From the NCBI RefSeq assembly GCF_001294455.1, contig NZ_LIKT01000007.1:1-64000 (forward strand): 64,000 bases of DNA. Reading direction: 5' to 3'. A program made the position numbers and the translations under genes. This document shows, one piece after another, positions 54,184 to 63,089 of this stretch. The notes below the pieces were generated by a model. That model was not told the DNA's origin, made no database searches, and worked only from the letters and a program-made list of their open reading frames with translations. Position 1 is the first letter of the stretch; every line of letters starts with the position of its first letter. The stretch comes from Phaeobacter sp. 11ANDIMAR09 (GTDB lineage Bacteria; Pseudomonadota; Alphaproteobacteria; Rhodobacterales; Rhodobacteraceae).

Positions 54184-54633
54184 TCAGTCGCGCAGAACCG
54201 CCGGCCAATTGCCCCGGGCTGCCTGCAGTAGTTCTCGGGCCTCCTGCTGCCAGATGGCCTGGACAGAGGCGTTGTTCAGCAACAACAGCTCGCCATCGTC
54301 AATCCGCCAGAGCCGGGGATCACCAGGGGCCAGGTAGCCCTGCGACATGGCATAGGCACAATAGCCGCCAAACACCGGAGCATAGGCGCGAGGGTTCGCC
54401 TCAAACCGCGCCTGATTGTCCAAGGAGACAAAGCGCCAGACAACGCCCTTCCACATCAGGGCGTGGTTCTGATGGCCCACTACGGCTCCCTCACCCTGGA
54501 AAAAGGCCACCACATCATAGCCATCCAGCGCGACACCATTGCGCGCAGAAAAGATCGGCACTTCTGCCCGCACAGAAAGCGGCGCAAAGGAGACGATCAG
54601 TGCCAAAGCAACAAGGATAGGGCGCAGAGCCAA
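54184..54633 (-). CDS. YHS domain secreted protein
   Basis: A 149-residue protein with a signal peptide (ALRPILVALALIVSFAPLSVRA) and a YHS domain: VALDGYDVVAFFQGEGAVVG, then WRFVSLDNQARFEANPRAYAP and FGGYCAYAMSQG. YHS domains are thought to bind metal. I chose the TTG at 54633 because GGAGG lies five bases before it; an upstream in-frame TTG at 54645 overlaps that site and is less likely. Confidence 0.82.
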   Translation of the reverse strand: MALRPILVALALIVSFAPLSVRAEVPIFSARNGVALDGYDVVAFFQGEGAVVGHQNHALMWKGVVWRFVSLDNQARFEANPRAYAPVFGGYCAYAMSQGYLAPGDPRLWRIDDGELLLLNNASVQAIWQQEARELLQAARGNWPAVLRD

Positions 54634-54751
54634 GGGAACCTCCAAGAGGGCGAAAATGGGAACAGGGCCAAATCTGGCGTAGAAAAACCATTTTGCCTAG
54701 TGAGATTACGCAGTTGTGATCGCAAAGAGCGCAGGATCAAACAGAGAAAGC

Positions 54752-55117
54752 CTAGTCAAAGATGTCTTCGACGATATCGACGGCTTCGGACAGAAACTTA
54801 TGCAAGAGACCTTTGCGCTTTTTCACCTTCTTGCCCTTGCCCCGTTTATCGGCGCCCGCCTTGCCCTTAGCCCCCTTCACCTTCTTGCCCGTTGATTTTG
54901 CGGCCCCCGGCTTGGAGCTTTCTGCCCCAGGCAATCGCGCGCCCTTTCCGGGGGTCAGGGGGCGGGCCTTTTGGCTGGACAACGGCGCCCCGCAGGTGCC
55001 GCAGATCAGCGTCGAAACACTTCCCCCGCCCCGCGCGGGTCCCGGCACAAAGCTAGACTGGACGCCGCAATAACAACAGCTCAGTATCTTGCCACCATGG
55101 GCCCCGGATTGTGCCAT
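54752..55117 (-). CDS. Zinc-ribbon protein with lysine-rich tail
   Basis: A 121-residue cytoplasmic protein. Two cysteine pairs, CYCG (residues 15-18) and CGTCG (39-43), look like a zinc ribbon. A long lysine-, glycine- and alanine-rich stretch (KKVKGAKGKAGADKRGKGKK) follows, then an acidic helix (FLSEAVDIVEDIFD). This layout suggests nucleic acid binding, but I do not recognise a family. It is 30 bp upstream of the rlmB stop codon region in the opposite reading order and shares rlmB's direction. Confidence 0.6.
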   Translation of the reverse strand: MAQSGAHGGKILSCCYCGVQSSFVPGPARGGGSVSTLICGTCGAPLSSQKARPLTPGKGARLPGAESSKPGAAKSTGKKVKGAKGKAGADKRGKGKKVKKRKGLLHKFLSEAVDIVEDIFD

Positions 55118-55146
55118 TCGCCTCTTACCCTATTTTCTTTTCGGCC

Positions 55147-55935
55147 CTAAGACCGTTCCAGACTCGCATATAGGGCGATTGCCGCCGCATTTGAGACATT
55201 GAGCGAGCCAAAACCGCCTGCTGCGTCAATTTTCACCAGATGATCGACAGTTTCCTTGGTTTTCTGCCGCAGACCAGGACCTTCGGCCCCGAGCACCAGA
55301 GCAACAGGCAGATCCTTGCGCCCTTCAAGGCAGCTTTCTATTGTCTGCTCGGCCTCGCCATCCAGCCCCAGCACCACATAGCCCATATTTTGCAGCTCGG
55401 TGATGGTGTCGGCCAGGTTGCGCATGCGCAAATAGGGCTGGCGTTCCAGAGCACCGCTTGCGGTTTTTGCCAGTGCCCCTGTTTCCGGCGCAGAATGGTG
55501 CCTAGTGCCAATGACGGCGCTGGCTCCAAAAACCTCGGCCGAGCGCAGGATCGCGCCGACATTATGCGGATCAGTCACCCGGTCCAGCAAAATCACCCGC
55601 GGCACCTCGGCGCCGATGCAATTGTCCGACAAGGAGCCCCAGTTCAGCGGTTTCACTTCCAGTGCCGCGCCCTGATGCACCGAATTCGGATCCAGCGGCG
55701 CGTTGAATTTACGCGGCTCTACCAGCTCAGGCGTGATACCGGAGGCTGCAATCGCCTCCTCCAATTTATTCTGGGCATTCAGCGTCACGATAAGACGCAG
55801 TTTTTCCCGCTTTGGGTTCATCAGCGCATCGCGCACGGCATGCAGGCCAAACAGCCACACATTGTCGACACCGGCTTTTTTGTGCTGCTCCTTTTCGATC
55901 ACCCACTGGGGCTTTTTCGTGGGTTTCTTGGACAT
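55147..55935 (-). CDS. rlmB: 23S rRNA 2'-O-methyltransferase, TrmH/RlmB family
   Basis: A 262-residue SpoU/TrmH-family methyltransferase. It has an N-terminal substrate-binding domain (VWLFGLHAVRDALMNPKRE), motif 1 (ILLDRVTDPHNVGAILRSAE), motif 2 (VALVLGAEGPGLRQKT) and motif 3 (GSLNVSNAAAIALY). The knotted family uses SAM; RlmB acts on G2251 of 23S rRNA. The ATG at 55935 has GGAGAG upstream and is preferred over the in-frame start at 55950. Confidence 0.9.
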   Translation of the reverse strand: MSKKPTKKPQWVIEKEQHKKAGVDNVWLFGLHAVRDALMNPKREKLRLIVTLNAQNKLEEAIAASGITPELVEPRKFNAPLDPNSVHQGAALEVKPLNWGSLSDNCIGAEVPRVILLDRVTDPHNVGAILRSAEVFGASAVIGTRHHSAPETGALAKTASGALERQPYLRMRNLADTITELQNMGYVVLGLDGEAEQTIESCLEGRKDLPVALVLGAEGPGLRQKTKETVDHLVKIDAAGGFGSLNVSNAAAIALYASLERS

Positions 55936-56054
55936 CGTTCTCTCCAGCAAAAGGAATTTTGAGTTAGGGCAAAAAACTTGCGTTTTTTTGGTTGACGCCC
56001 CTTGGGTGCGCTAGTAATCACCCCCTCACAGCAGGTCAACAGCGACTTGCTAGT

Positions 56055-56138
56055 GGGCGACAGGCCGCAAGGTGTGGCAGGGGACTGTAACTCCCTCGCG
56101 GAGACGCACGCCTGGTTCGATTCCAGGGTCGCCCACCA
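56055..56138 (+). tRNA. tRNA-Tyr(GTA)
   Basis: A class II tRNA with acceptor GGGCGAC / GTCGCCC, anticodon loop CTGTAAC (anticodon GTA), a long variable arm (CGCGGAGACGCACG region), T-arm CCTGG-TTCGATT-CCAGG, discriminator A and encoded CCA. It probably served as the attachment site for the integrase remnant that follows. Confidence 0.95.
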
Positions 56139-56223
56139 CTTCCTTCTCAAGTAGGAAGTGAAAAGAAATAGACATCAATAACTTACAAGAAATTCAATTT
56201 TCACCTTAGTGATATGAGTTGAA

Positions 56224-56247
56224 AATCCCGTAAGGAATCCCGTAAGT
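56224..56247. repeat. Tandem 12-base repeat upstream of the integrase remnant
   Basis: AATCCCGTAAG occurs twice in tandem with a 12-base period (56224 and 56236), between tRNA-Tyr and the integrase start. Such repeats often are arm-type binding sites of tyrosine recombinases. Confidence 0.5.
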
Positions 56248-56293
56248 TTTCCGCACCACCACAGCCGATCACAAGATGGCGGAGGTCCGGAAA

Positions 56294-56635
56294 ATGCCCA
56301 AGAAGCGTGCCCCATACTATTGGCACCGGGGCGGATATTATTTTCGCAAATGGGTCCCTAAGTGGTATCGGACGGTTGATCCTCGACAGCCCTTAGGATC
56401 TGCCTGCACACTAAAGATGGGCTGGAGGCCGCCGCTGTAGAAAAGGAAGTCCAAGCAAACTGGGATGCCCGACTTGCAGGACAATCCAACGACACGACAT
56501 CAGCTTGGAAATCCGCACTTAGTCTGGCAGCGACGAAAGGCTTTTCCTATGTGCCCGCCGCTGATCTGGCCAAGGGGCCGCTGCATGACATAATCAACCG
56601 CCTCGAAGCTCTTCCAGCTTTTCACAACTCAGTCC
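56294..56635 (+). pseudogene. Integrase (tyrosine recombinase) N-terminal fragment, frameshifted
   Basis: The frame starting at 56294 reads MPKKRAPYYWHRGGYYFRK, the N-terminus of phage-type integrases with a DUF6538-like domain. After QPL (about 56395) the matching sequence continues in another frame (RICLHTKDGLEAAAVEKEVQ), as if one base had been lost. The gene is then cut off at about 56635 by an insertion element. The catalytic domain is absent, so it is a remnant of an integrated element at tRNA-Tyr. Confidence 0.8.
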
Positions 56636-57175
56636 GGCTTTGTTGCACAAATCGGGGTTTGGGCACACTTCGCCTTTCCCCAGACGGACTTTTCCTAAGG
56701 GCTCTGGGAGGAGTATGCCAAGAGCGGTGTAGCGGTTCAGAACCGCGATCCGGATCTGGAGTTCAGCGACCCAAAGGCCCCGTCCCTCCGCGATAGGGGA
56801 TGGCCACGCTCAACGTCTTTTGGCGGCGGCACAGAGTGCTCAAGTTTGGTATTTTCCAGCCAAAGCCTGCCAGTCGCAACAAGCTCTCGACGAGGCCGGT
56901 CGTCTGACGAACGGGCATGCCCAATAGCACCTTAATCGTAAGACAGACCTGGGTTGCCGCGCCGCTGAACTTGCTCTGACGACCGCGCTTGCCAGTCGAC
57001 CTGGCATACCATTCCATATCAGGATCAAACCAGATCGAAGGCGAACCGTGCTACCTCAGCGCCGTGTTGAACGAAGGCCAGTTCTGGGTCTTGTACGTCG
57101 CAGGGAACCAACCGCTCATGCGCCGTTGCTACTCCACTGGATTCAAATCCCTCAAACCCTTTGTGCAACAAGGTC
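56636..57175 (-). mobile_element. Internally deleted IS5-family insertion sequence
   Basis: Inverted ends share TTGTTGCACAAA: GGCTTTGTTGCACAAATC at 56636-56653, and GACCTTGTTGCACAAA reading inward from 57175. Between them lie only the start and end of an IS5-family transposase. At about 540 bp it is too short for a complete IS5-family element, so it could move only with a transposase supplied from elsewhere. Confidence 0.8.
56637..57119 (-). pseudogene. IS5-family transposase, nonsense codon and central deletion
   Basis: From the ATG at 57119 the frame reads MSGWFPATYKTQNWPSFN, then an in-frame TAG after TALR, and continues HGSPSIWFDPDMEWYAR, TGKRGRQSKFSG and RQTTGLVESLLRLAGFGW to IPYRGGTGP near 56770. 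There the sequence jumps to the transposase C-terminus (ELQIRIAVLNRYTALGI, KVRLGKGEV, DLCNKA). The DDE catalytic core between the two parts is missing. Confidence 0.8.
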
Positions 57176-57257
57176 GCGACGATGGATAATTCGCGATGCA
57201 GTCTAAGCGCTCAATCAAATATCATTTCCTAGATTTCAGGATCACTGAAACACCTGC

Positions 57258-57286
57258 AAAAGCCCGCCCCAACAAGCTTGGGGCGG
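57258..57286 (-). terminator. Terminator of the BMP transporter operon
   Basis: On the minus strand CCGCCCCAA-GCTTG-TTGGGGCGG is a perfect 9-bp stem followed by GCTTTTG, 16 bases after the substrate-binding protein stop codon. Confidence 0.85.
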
Positions 57287-57301
57287 TAGTTCAAGGAGCT
57301 G

Positions 57302-58255
57302 CTATTGTGGTTCAACCACCAATGCGCCGGACTTCATGGCATCGATCAGTTTTGCGACCTCGTCAACAACTTCGACCGGGATATCCGGGTGGAAGGACCC
57401 GATACGCATTGCCAACTCGTTGCTCATGTTTGCCCGATAAAGCTCGCCGTCCAGCTCACCTGCGGCCGCCCGCTCCAGGTAAGAGCGCATGTTACCGCGC
57501 ACATCCAAGATCGCGGACTGCAGAATTTCCGGCCATTCATTGATTGCATCACGGTAGATCCCAATGCCGTAGACGCCCTTTTCCTGCACGGCCTGCATAG
57601 CCCCGAGCGTTGCGCTGTCCATGGTCGGCCAAACAACATCCGCGCCCTGCGAAATCTGATTCAAAGCGGCCTCCTTACCTTTGGCAATGTCGTCCCAGTC
57701 GCCCGTCCAGGTCACCAGTACACTGACGTCAAGGTTTGCAGCCTTGGCGCCTGCCTCATAGCCCGCCACAGTATCCGTGGTGAACTTGAACTTTTGCGCG
57801 GCGATGATGCCAATCGTGTCGGATTGTGTCATCGAACCGGCAATATAGCCCATGAGATAGGCAATCTGACTGAAGTAAAAATCAGCATTGGCAACGTTCT
57901 CCTTGGTGCCAAGGCCATTGTTGACCATGAACATGGTTTCCGGAAACCGGCTTGCGACACGTTCCACGGCGTCCTGGAATTCACCACCATGGCCGATCAC
58001 CAGGTCATATCCGCGACGGGCGTAGTCGCTGAGCACTTCGATCTGCTCGGGCTGGTGCACGCTTTCGGAAAAGGTGGTCTCAAAACCAAGGGCCTCACCG
58101 GCCTGCGTCAAACCTTCAAACCCTGCCTGGTTCCAACCATTGTCAGAAATTGAACCTGGCATCACAATAGCGGCCCGTTCAAAGTCATCGGACGCTGCAG
58201 GACCGGCCAACATCAGTGCCGCAAGTCCTGCTAAGATGTTATGTTTCAGTGTCAT
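57302..58255 (-). CDS. BMP family ABC transporter substrate-binding protein
   Basis: A 317-residue periplasmic solute-binding protein of the BMP/Med family. It has a signal peptide (residues 1-22) and ERAAIVMPGSISDNGWNQAG, GYDLVIGHGGEFQDAVERVA, YFSQIAYLMGYIAGSM and the GADVVWPTMDSATLGAM region. BMP proteins bind nucleosides, purines or related molecules. It is the last gene of the transporter operon. Confidence 0.92.
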   Translation of the reverse strand: MTLKHNILAGLAALMLAGPAASDDFERAAIVMPGSISDNGWNQAGFEGLTQAGEALGFETTFSESVHQPEQIEVLSDYARRGYDLVIGHGGEFQDAVERVASRFPETMFMVNNGLGTKENVANADFYFSQIAYLMGYIAGSMTQSDTIGIIAAQKFKFTTDTVAGYEAGAKAANLDVSVLVTWTGDWDDIAKGKEAALNQISQGADVVWPTMDSATLGAMQAVQEKGVYGIGIYRDAINEWPEILQSAILDVRGNMRSYLERAAAGELDGELYRANMSNELAMRIGSFHPDIPVEVVDEVAKLIDAMKSGALVVEPQ

Positions 58256-58344
58256 TTATCTTCCTCCCGAGTTGATATGTCGTCAAAGTTTGCAGGGGGA
58301 AGCCGGACGTGAAAAGCGATGGTTTCTCACGTCACGGCTGAGTT

Positions 58345-59277
58345 TTATCTATGCTCGCGATCATAAGGCAGTCCCACACTGGCCGGGGCACTGGCCTTGG
58401 CCCCCAGGATCACCAGGGCGATCAAAGAAGCGATGTAGGGCAGGATTAGGAACAACTGATAGGGCACTTCCGGCGATGAGAACTGCAGTTTGAACTGGGC
58501 CGCGTCACAGAAGCCAAAAAACAGAGCTGCACAGACCGCACCGATCGGTGACCAGCGTCCCAAGATAATGGCAGCCAGAGCGATGAACCCTTTGCCGGCA
58601 CTCATGCCTTCGGCAAAGACATAGACCTGTGAAAGGACCAGATGCGCCCCCGCCAGAGCTGCCAAGGCACCGCTAACCGAGATCGCAAGATATTGCAGGC
58701 GAAAGACCGGGACCCCCGCCAGGTCGGCGGCCTTTGGGTTTTCGCCCACTGCACGCAAATCCAGCCCCTTATGCGACTTCATGAGCCAATACCAAGCCAG
58801 GACCGCGATGCCGATCAGCAGGTAGAACAGCGGGTCTTGTGAAAACAGTGATGGGCCTAGGACCGGGATGTCTGTCAGCAGCGGTATGTGGATTTGGGTG
58901 AACCCTTCAACGCGCGCACCACCGGCTTGCGCTCCGAAAATCTGGCGGGAGAGAAAGGCGGTCAGCCCGGCCAATAGTAAGTTGAGGGCAATACCTCCGA
59001 CCAGTTGATTGATACGCAGGCGAATGGACATGTAGCCGAGAAAAAGCCCCGAAATCAGACCGCAGATAACGCCGCAACCGAGCCCGATCAGAGCAGAGCC
59101 CGTCGCAAAGGAACCTGCCGCTGCCCCCAGGGCACCGGCCAAGATCTGGCCCTCCAGACCAATGTTGTACAACCCGCTTCTTTCCGCGATCACGCCACCT
59201 AGGGCGGCAAAGGCGATAGGGGTGCCCAAACGTGCGGTTCCGGCCAGGACGTCGCCCAATAAAACAAGATCAAACAT
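58345..59277 (-). CDS. BMP-type ABC transporter permease (second)
   Basis: A 310-residue inner membrane permease with eight or more helices. Diagnostic stretches are GVIAERSGLYNIGLEGQI, MSIRLRINQLVGGIALNLLL and the loop RAVGENPKAADLAGVPVFRL. It matches the YufQ/NupQ-like half of nucleoside transporters. It starts three bases after the first permease gene stops. Confidence 0.93.
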   Translation of the reverse strand: MFDLVLLGDVLAGTARLGTPIAFAALGGVIAERSGLYNIGLEGQILAGALGAAAGSFATGSALIGLGCGVICGLISGLFLGYMSIRLRINQLVGGIALNLLLAGLTAFLSRQIFGAQAGGARVEGFTQIHIPLLTDIPVLGPSLFSQDPLFYLLIGIAVLAWYWLMKSHKGLDLRAVGENPKAADLAGVPVFRLQYLAISVSGALAALAGAHLVLSQVYVFAEGMSAGKGFIALAAIILGRWSPIGAVCAALFFGFCDAAQFKLQFSSPEVPYQLFLILPYIASLIALVILGAKASAPASVGLPYDREHR

Positions 59278-59280
59278 GGG

Positions 59281-60366
59281 CTATGCCTCTTTCTTTTTAC
59301 TGTGCTTCTGGCGGCCAAACAGGCCCCCTATCAGCAGGTTTTTCAGGATGGGTTTCGATGAATTTCGCGGTGCAACAAGGGCAGCAGCAACAAAGACGAC
59401 GACAAGCCCCTCGACCACTTCGATGACAGAGCTGTCAACACCGATAGCGCGTTGCATCGTACCGGCCCCCGCGGACAGCCCGGCCAAAAACAGAGCAGTC
59501 AATGGCGCGACAATCGGGTTGAGAGCCGCAAGAAAGGCGACAACAATGCCGTCGTAGCCATATCCGTCACTGAACAAATGGAAGAGCCGATACTTCAAAC
59601 CGATGACTTCGATTGCCCCGGCCATGCCCGCGAGGCTCCCGCCGATCAACATGGCGCGGATGATGGTCTTCCTTTGATCCACTCCGGCGTATGCGGCTGC
59701 CCGGGCATTGCGGCCAACCAGGTCTAGCTGGAACCCAGAAGGCGTGAACCGCAGCCAGAAATACAGAATAAGCGCCATGGACAGCCCAAATACGAACCCC
59801 GCATGGGCATCTGAACGGGGCATCACAATAGGCAAACGATAGGCTTCAGCGACCTCATTCGAATAGGGATAGGGAGCCCCCTCTGCCAAGAGTGGTCCGG
59901 CGACAGCATAGCTAACGATGTGGATCGCCACGAAGTTCATCAAAAGCGTCACAATGACTTCGTTGGTGCCGCGATAGGCCTTTAGATAAGCTGGTATCGC
60001 GGCCCATAAGGCTCCGCCGATGGCGGCGGCCAGAAAGATCAGCGGCACCCCCAGCACAGTGGGTAGGTCCGGGGCGGTTAATGCAAAGACCGTGCCGAAA
60101 AGCCCGCCTATGTATATCTGGCCTTCGCCTCCGATGTTAAACACGCCCGCGCGCATCGGAATGATCACAGCGAGGCCAGCCAAAAGCATAGGCGAGGCTT
60201 TCACCAAGGTATTGGAAAACCCCCAATAGTTCAGAAAGGATTCAAAAAACAAAACCTTGTAAGCTGCAAAAGGATTGTGCCCGTCGAACAGGATCAAAAA
60301 GCCACCGACGGTCAATGCAAGAAGTAAGGCTAATGCAACTCTGCGCTGCATGACCAAGCTATTCAT
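59281..60366 (-). CDS. BMP-type ABC transporter permease (first)
   Basis: A 361-residue permease (YufP/NupP-like). It has ASPMLLAGLAVIIPMRAGVF, NIGGEGQIYIGGLFG, GTNEVIVTLLMNFVAIHIV and the cytoplasmic loop LVGRNARAAAYAGVDQRK. It overlaps the ATPase gene by four bases (ATGA), so ATPase, both permeases and the binding protein form one operon. Confidence 0.93.
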   Translation of the reverse strand: MNSLVMQRRVALALLLALTVGGFLILFDGHNPFAAYKVLFFESFLNYWGFSNTLVKASPMLLAGLAVIIPMRAGVFNIGGEGQIYIGGLFGTVFALTAPDLPTVLGVPLIFLAAAIGGALWAAIPAYLKAYRGTNEVIVTLLMNFVAIHIVSYAVAGPLLAEGAPYPYSNEVAEAYRLPIVMPRSDAHAGFVFGLSMALILYFWLRFTPSGFQLDLVGRNARAAAYAGVDQRKTIIRAMLIGGSLAGMAGAIEVIGLKYRLFHLFSDGYGYDGIVVAFLAALNPIVAPLTALFLAGLSAGAGTMQRAIGVDSSVIEVVEGLVVVFVAAALVAPRNSSKPILKNLLIGGLFGRQKHSKKKEA

Positions 60367-61892
60367 ACTACCTCCTCCGGCGATGCCGTCATTAAAAGCC
60401 CAATGTTCTGAAGCGTGGTGTTCTGTGGATTGACAACTCCGGTGATGCGTCCAAACGCCATGACGGCCACGCGGTCTGAGATCTCCAGAACATGTTCCAA
60501 CTCTGTCGAGATATAGAGCACCCCGACGCCGCTCTGGGCGACGGCGCGGATCTGGTCCTGAACGAATTGCGTTGCCCCGACATCAAGACCTTTGGTCGGT
60601 TGCACGACCACCAATAGGTTCCGCGCTCGAGCGACTTCGCGGGCCATAACGATCTTTTGCTGATTGCCGCCGGACAGGGCTGAGGCATTCAATTTTGGAT
60701 TGGACGGGCGAATGTCATAGGCTTTGACGGCGTCTTCAGCGATTTTGCCGATGGCGCGCCTTGAGATCATCCCACCGGACATGAACTTGTCCTCACCAAT
60801 CGAGCGAAAGGCGAAATTCTCTTCGACGCTCAGTGACAGGACTAGCCCCTCTGCGTGGCGATCTTCGGGCACAAATCCGATGCCATCAGCGATGCGCGCA
60901 GCGATGGAACTACCGGAAATCTCCTTGTCGCCGAGAAGGATTGTCCCGCTCGTCTGCCGCTTCAACCCCGTGATCACTTCGCTGAGTTCGGTTTGTCCAT
61001 TGCCGTCAATGCCCGCAATCCCAAGGATCTCCCCTGCGCGCAGAGTTAGATCAACCTCCTTCAAAATCTCAGCACCGCTGGAGGTCGTGAGGCTGACATC
61101 AGAAACAACCAACGCTTTCGCGGCTTGCGTCGTATCCAGGCGCATCTCTTTGGTGTTTGGTTTCTCCGTGGGTTGGTCAGCATCAGCTTGCCCCATCATT
61201 AGGGCCGACATCTGGGCCATGGGTGTGCTCGCCACTGGCAGAATGCCTTCAACACGGCCATGGCGCATGATCATGACGCGATCCGCAATCTCTCGGATTT
61301 CGTCGAGTTTATGGCTGATGAAAAAGACCAGGCACCCAGTGGCAACAAGCTTGCGTACCCCCTGCAGGAAAGGCGCCACTTCGGTTGGAGCAAGAACACT
61401 GGTGGGTTCATCCAGGATCAGGATCGACACGTCGCGAAACAGAGCCTTCAGGATTTCTACCCGCTGCTTCATGCCGACGGCCATTTTGGCTACAGGCACA
61501 TTGAAATCCACGGTGAAGTCGAAATCATCACATAGCTGGCGAATACGCGCGCGCGCCGCTGGGCCACGTTTTTCACGAGGAAGCCCGATCAGAATATTTT
61601 CCTCTGCGGTCATGGCGCCAACCAGGCTGAAGTGCTGGTGGATCATGCCAATTCCGTGCTCGATCGCCGCTGCGGGACTGGTGACAGAAATCTGCACCCC
61701 ATCCAGTACTATCTGGCCACTGTCAGGCTGATAGAGACCGATTAAGACGCTGGCGAGCGTCGTTTTTCCTGCACCGTTCTCGCCCAAAATCGCGATGCAT
61801 TCTCCCTTTGAGGCAAGTAAATTGACATCATTTAGCGCGCGCACAGCACCGAAGGTTTTTCCCACCCCTGTGACTCTTAAGAATTCTTCCAA
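60363..61892 (-). CDS. BMP-type ABC transporter ATP-binding protein (two ABC domains)
   Basis: A 509-residue duplicated ATPase of the sugar/nucleoside type. The first domain has Walker A GENGAGKT (residues 37-44) and LILDEPTSVLAP. The second has the degenerate Walker A GIDGNGQTEL, the signature LSGGNQQKIVMAREV and QPTKGLDVGA. I chose the TTG at 61892 because GGGAGG lies five bases before it and the ABC domain then begins at once; a GTG at 61940 opens the longer frame without a ribosome-binding site. Confidence 0.92.
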   Translation of the reverse strand: MEEFLRVTGVGKTFGAVRALNDVNLLASKGECIAILGENGAGKTTLASVLIGLYQPDSGQIVLDGVQISVTSPAAAIEHGIGMIHQHFSLVGAMTAEENILIGLPREKRGPAARARIRQLCDDFDFTVDFNVPVAKMAVGMKQRVEILKALFRDVSILILDEPTSVLAPTEVAPFLQGVRKLVATGCLVFFISHKLDEIREIADRVMIMRHGRVEGILPVASTPMAQMSALMMGQADADQPTEKPNTKEMRLDTTQAAKALVVSDVSLTTSSGAEILKEVDLTLRAGEILGIAGIDGNGQTELSEVITGLKRQTSGTILLGDKEISGSSIAARIADGIGFVPEDRHAEGLVLSLSVEENFAFRSIGEDKFMSGGMISRRAIGKIAEDAVKAYDIRPSNPKLNASALSGGNQQKIVMAREVARARNLLVVVQPTKGLDVGATQFVQDQIRAVAQSGVGVLYISTELEHVLEISDRVAVMAFGRITGVVNPQNTTLQNIGLLMTASPEEVV

Positions 61893-62054
61893 AACGACCT
61901 CCCAACTTTCGCACAATTTGACGGGAGAACGCCGAACCACCTCAACCGATATGTTTTCATTCGACAGCTGAGAAATTCATACGCACGCAGTTGGCAAAGT
62001 GGGTTACGATGCTAGGGCGGCAAACAGATCCAAAGGAGATCAAAACAGCGAGAT

Positions 62055-62981
62055 ATGGCAAAGATACCGTCTTTAAAAAGCATTCAGGCCTTTGAGGCAG
62101 CCTGTCGGCACCTGAGCTTCAAGGACGCCGCGGATGAATTGTGCGTAACGCCCACCGCAGTCTCCCATCAAATAAAGTCGCTAGAAGAACAGCTCGGTGT
62201 TCCCCTGTTTCACAGGCTAACGCGTGCTTTGAAGCTGACGGAGGATGGGGCGCGTTACGCGCCGTTTATCATTGAAGCTTTCAAGAACTTTGAGGCTGCG
62301 ACTCTTGCGCTAGAAGAGGATGTGCTTGAGGGGACCCTGACCATATCCACAACCGGCTCCTTTGCTGCAAACTGGCTGAGCCCAAGGTTGCGCAGTTTCT
62401 ATGAAAAATACCCCGATATATCGGTGCGTGTCCTGTCCAGCGATCAATTGGTGGACTTTAAAACAAGCAACGTGGATGTAGCCATTCGCTATAGCTCTGG
62501 AGACTATTCAGACAGCAATGTTGTATGGGTTTTGAATGACAAGGTTGCGCCGGTTTGTAGCTTGGAAAAGGCGAAAACGCTTGTAAACGCTACAGACTTG
62601 CTTGGATCCAAACTCATTGAGTACAAATGGAGCGGGTTTTCAGAAGCAGATCCGAGCTGGGCAAGCTGGATGAACGCCGTTGGATTGGCGGACAGAAAAG
62701 TCGAGCCCTATGTCACCTATTCCGAAGAACACATCTGCTTGTTGACGGCAAGTGATGGGCATGGCGTTGCTTTGGTCAGCCTGCTGGCCGCAGCACGCTT
62801 TCTGGAAAGGCAGATGCTTGTAGCCCCCTTTGACACAGCACTGGACAACAAAAGCTACTTTCTCGTTTGCCCGGAAACATATGCCAACCGGGCGCGTGTG
62901 CGGGTATTCCGCGATTGGTTGCTTGATCAGGCCGATGAGTTTCGGGAAAGCGCAGTTGGTCAAAGGTTCTTTGAAGACTGA
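62055..62981 (+). CDS. LysR family transcriptional regulator (GcvA-like)
   Basis: A 308-residue regulator. Residues 5-64 form the winged helix-turn-helix (PSLKSIQAFEAACRHLSFKD, TAVSHQIKSLEEQLGVPLF, HRLTRALKLTEDG). The effector domain begins TLTISTTGSFAANWLSPRL and resembles GcvA-type members. It is divergent from the transporter operon (162-base gap) and upstream of the DUF1989 and amidohydrolase genes, so it probably controls both. Confidence 0.9.
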   Translation: MAKIPSLKSIQAFEAACRHLSFKDAADELCVTPTAVSHQIKSLEEQLGVPLFHRLTRALKLTEDGARYAPFIIEAFKNFEAATLALEEDVLEGTLTISTTGSFAANWLSPRLRSFYEKYPDISVRVLSSDQLVDFKTSNVDVAIRYSSGDYSDSNVVWVLNDKVAPVCSLEKAKTLVNATDLLGSKLIEYKWSGFSEADPSWASWMNAVGLADRKVEPYVTYSEEHICLLTASDGHGVALVSLLAAARFLERQMLVAPFDTALDNKSYFLVCPETYANRARVRVFRDWLLDQADEFRESAVGQRFFED

Positions 62982-63089
62982 CACTGCAACCGGGCGCCTT
63001 TGATGAGTTCACTCGTCGGGTGAATTCTTGTCATTTTTAAACTGCGCGGGGTCATGCGTTTCTGGACATCCAATCTGGAGTTTCAGCGC

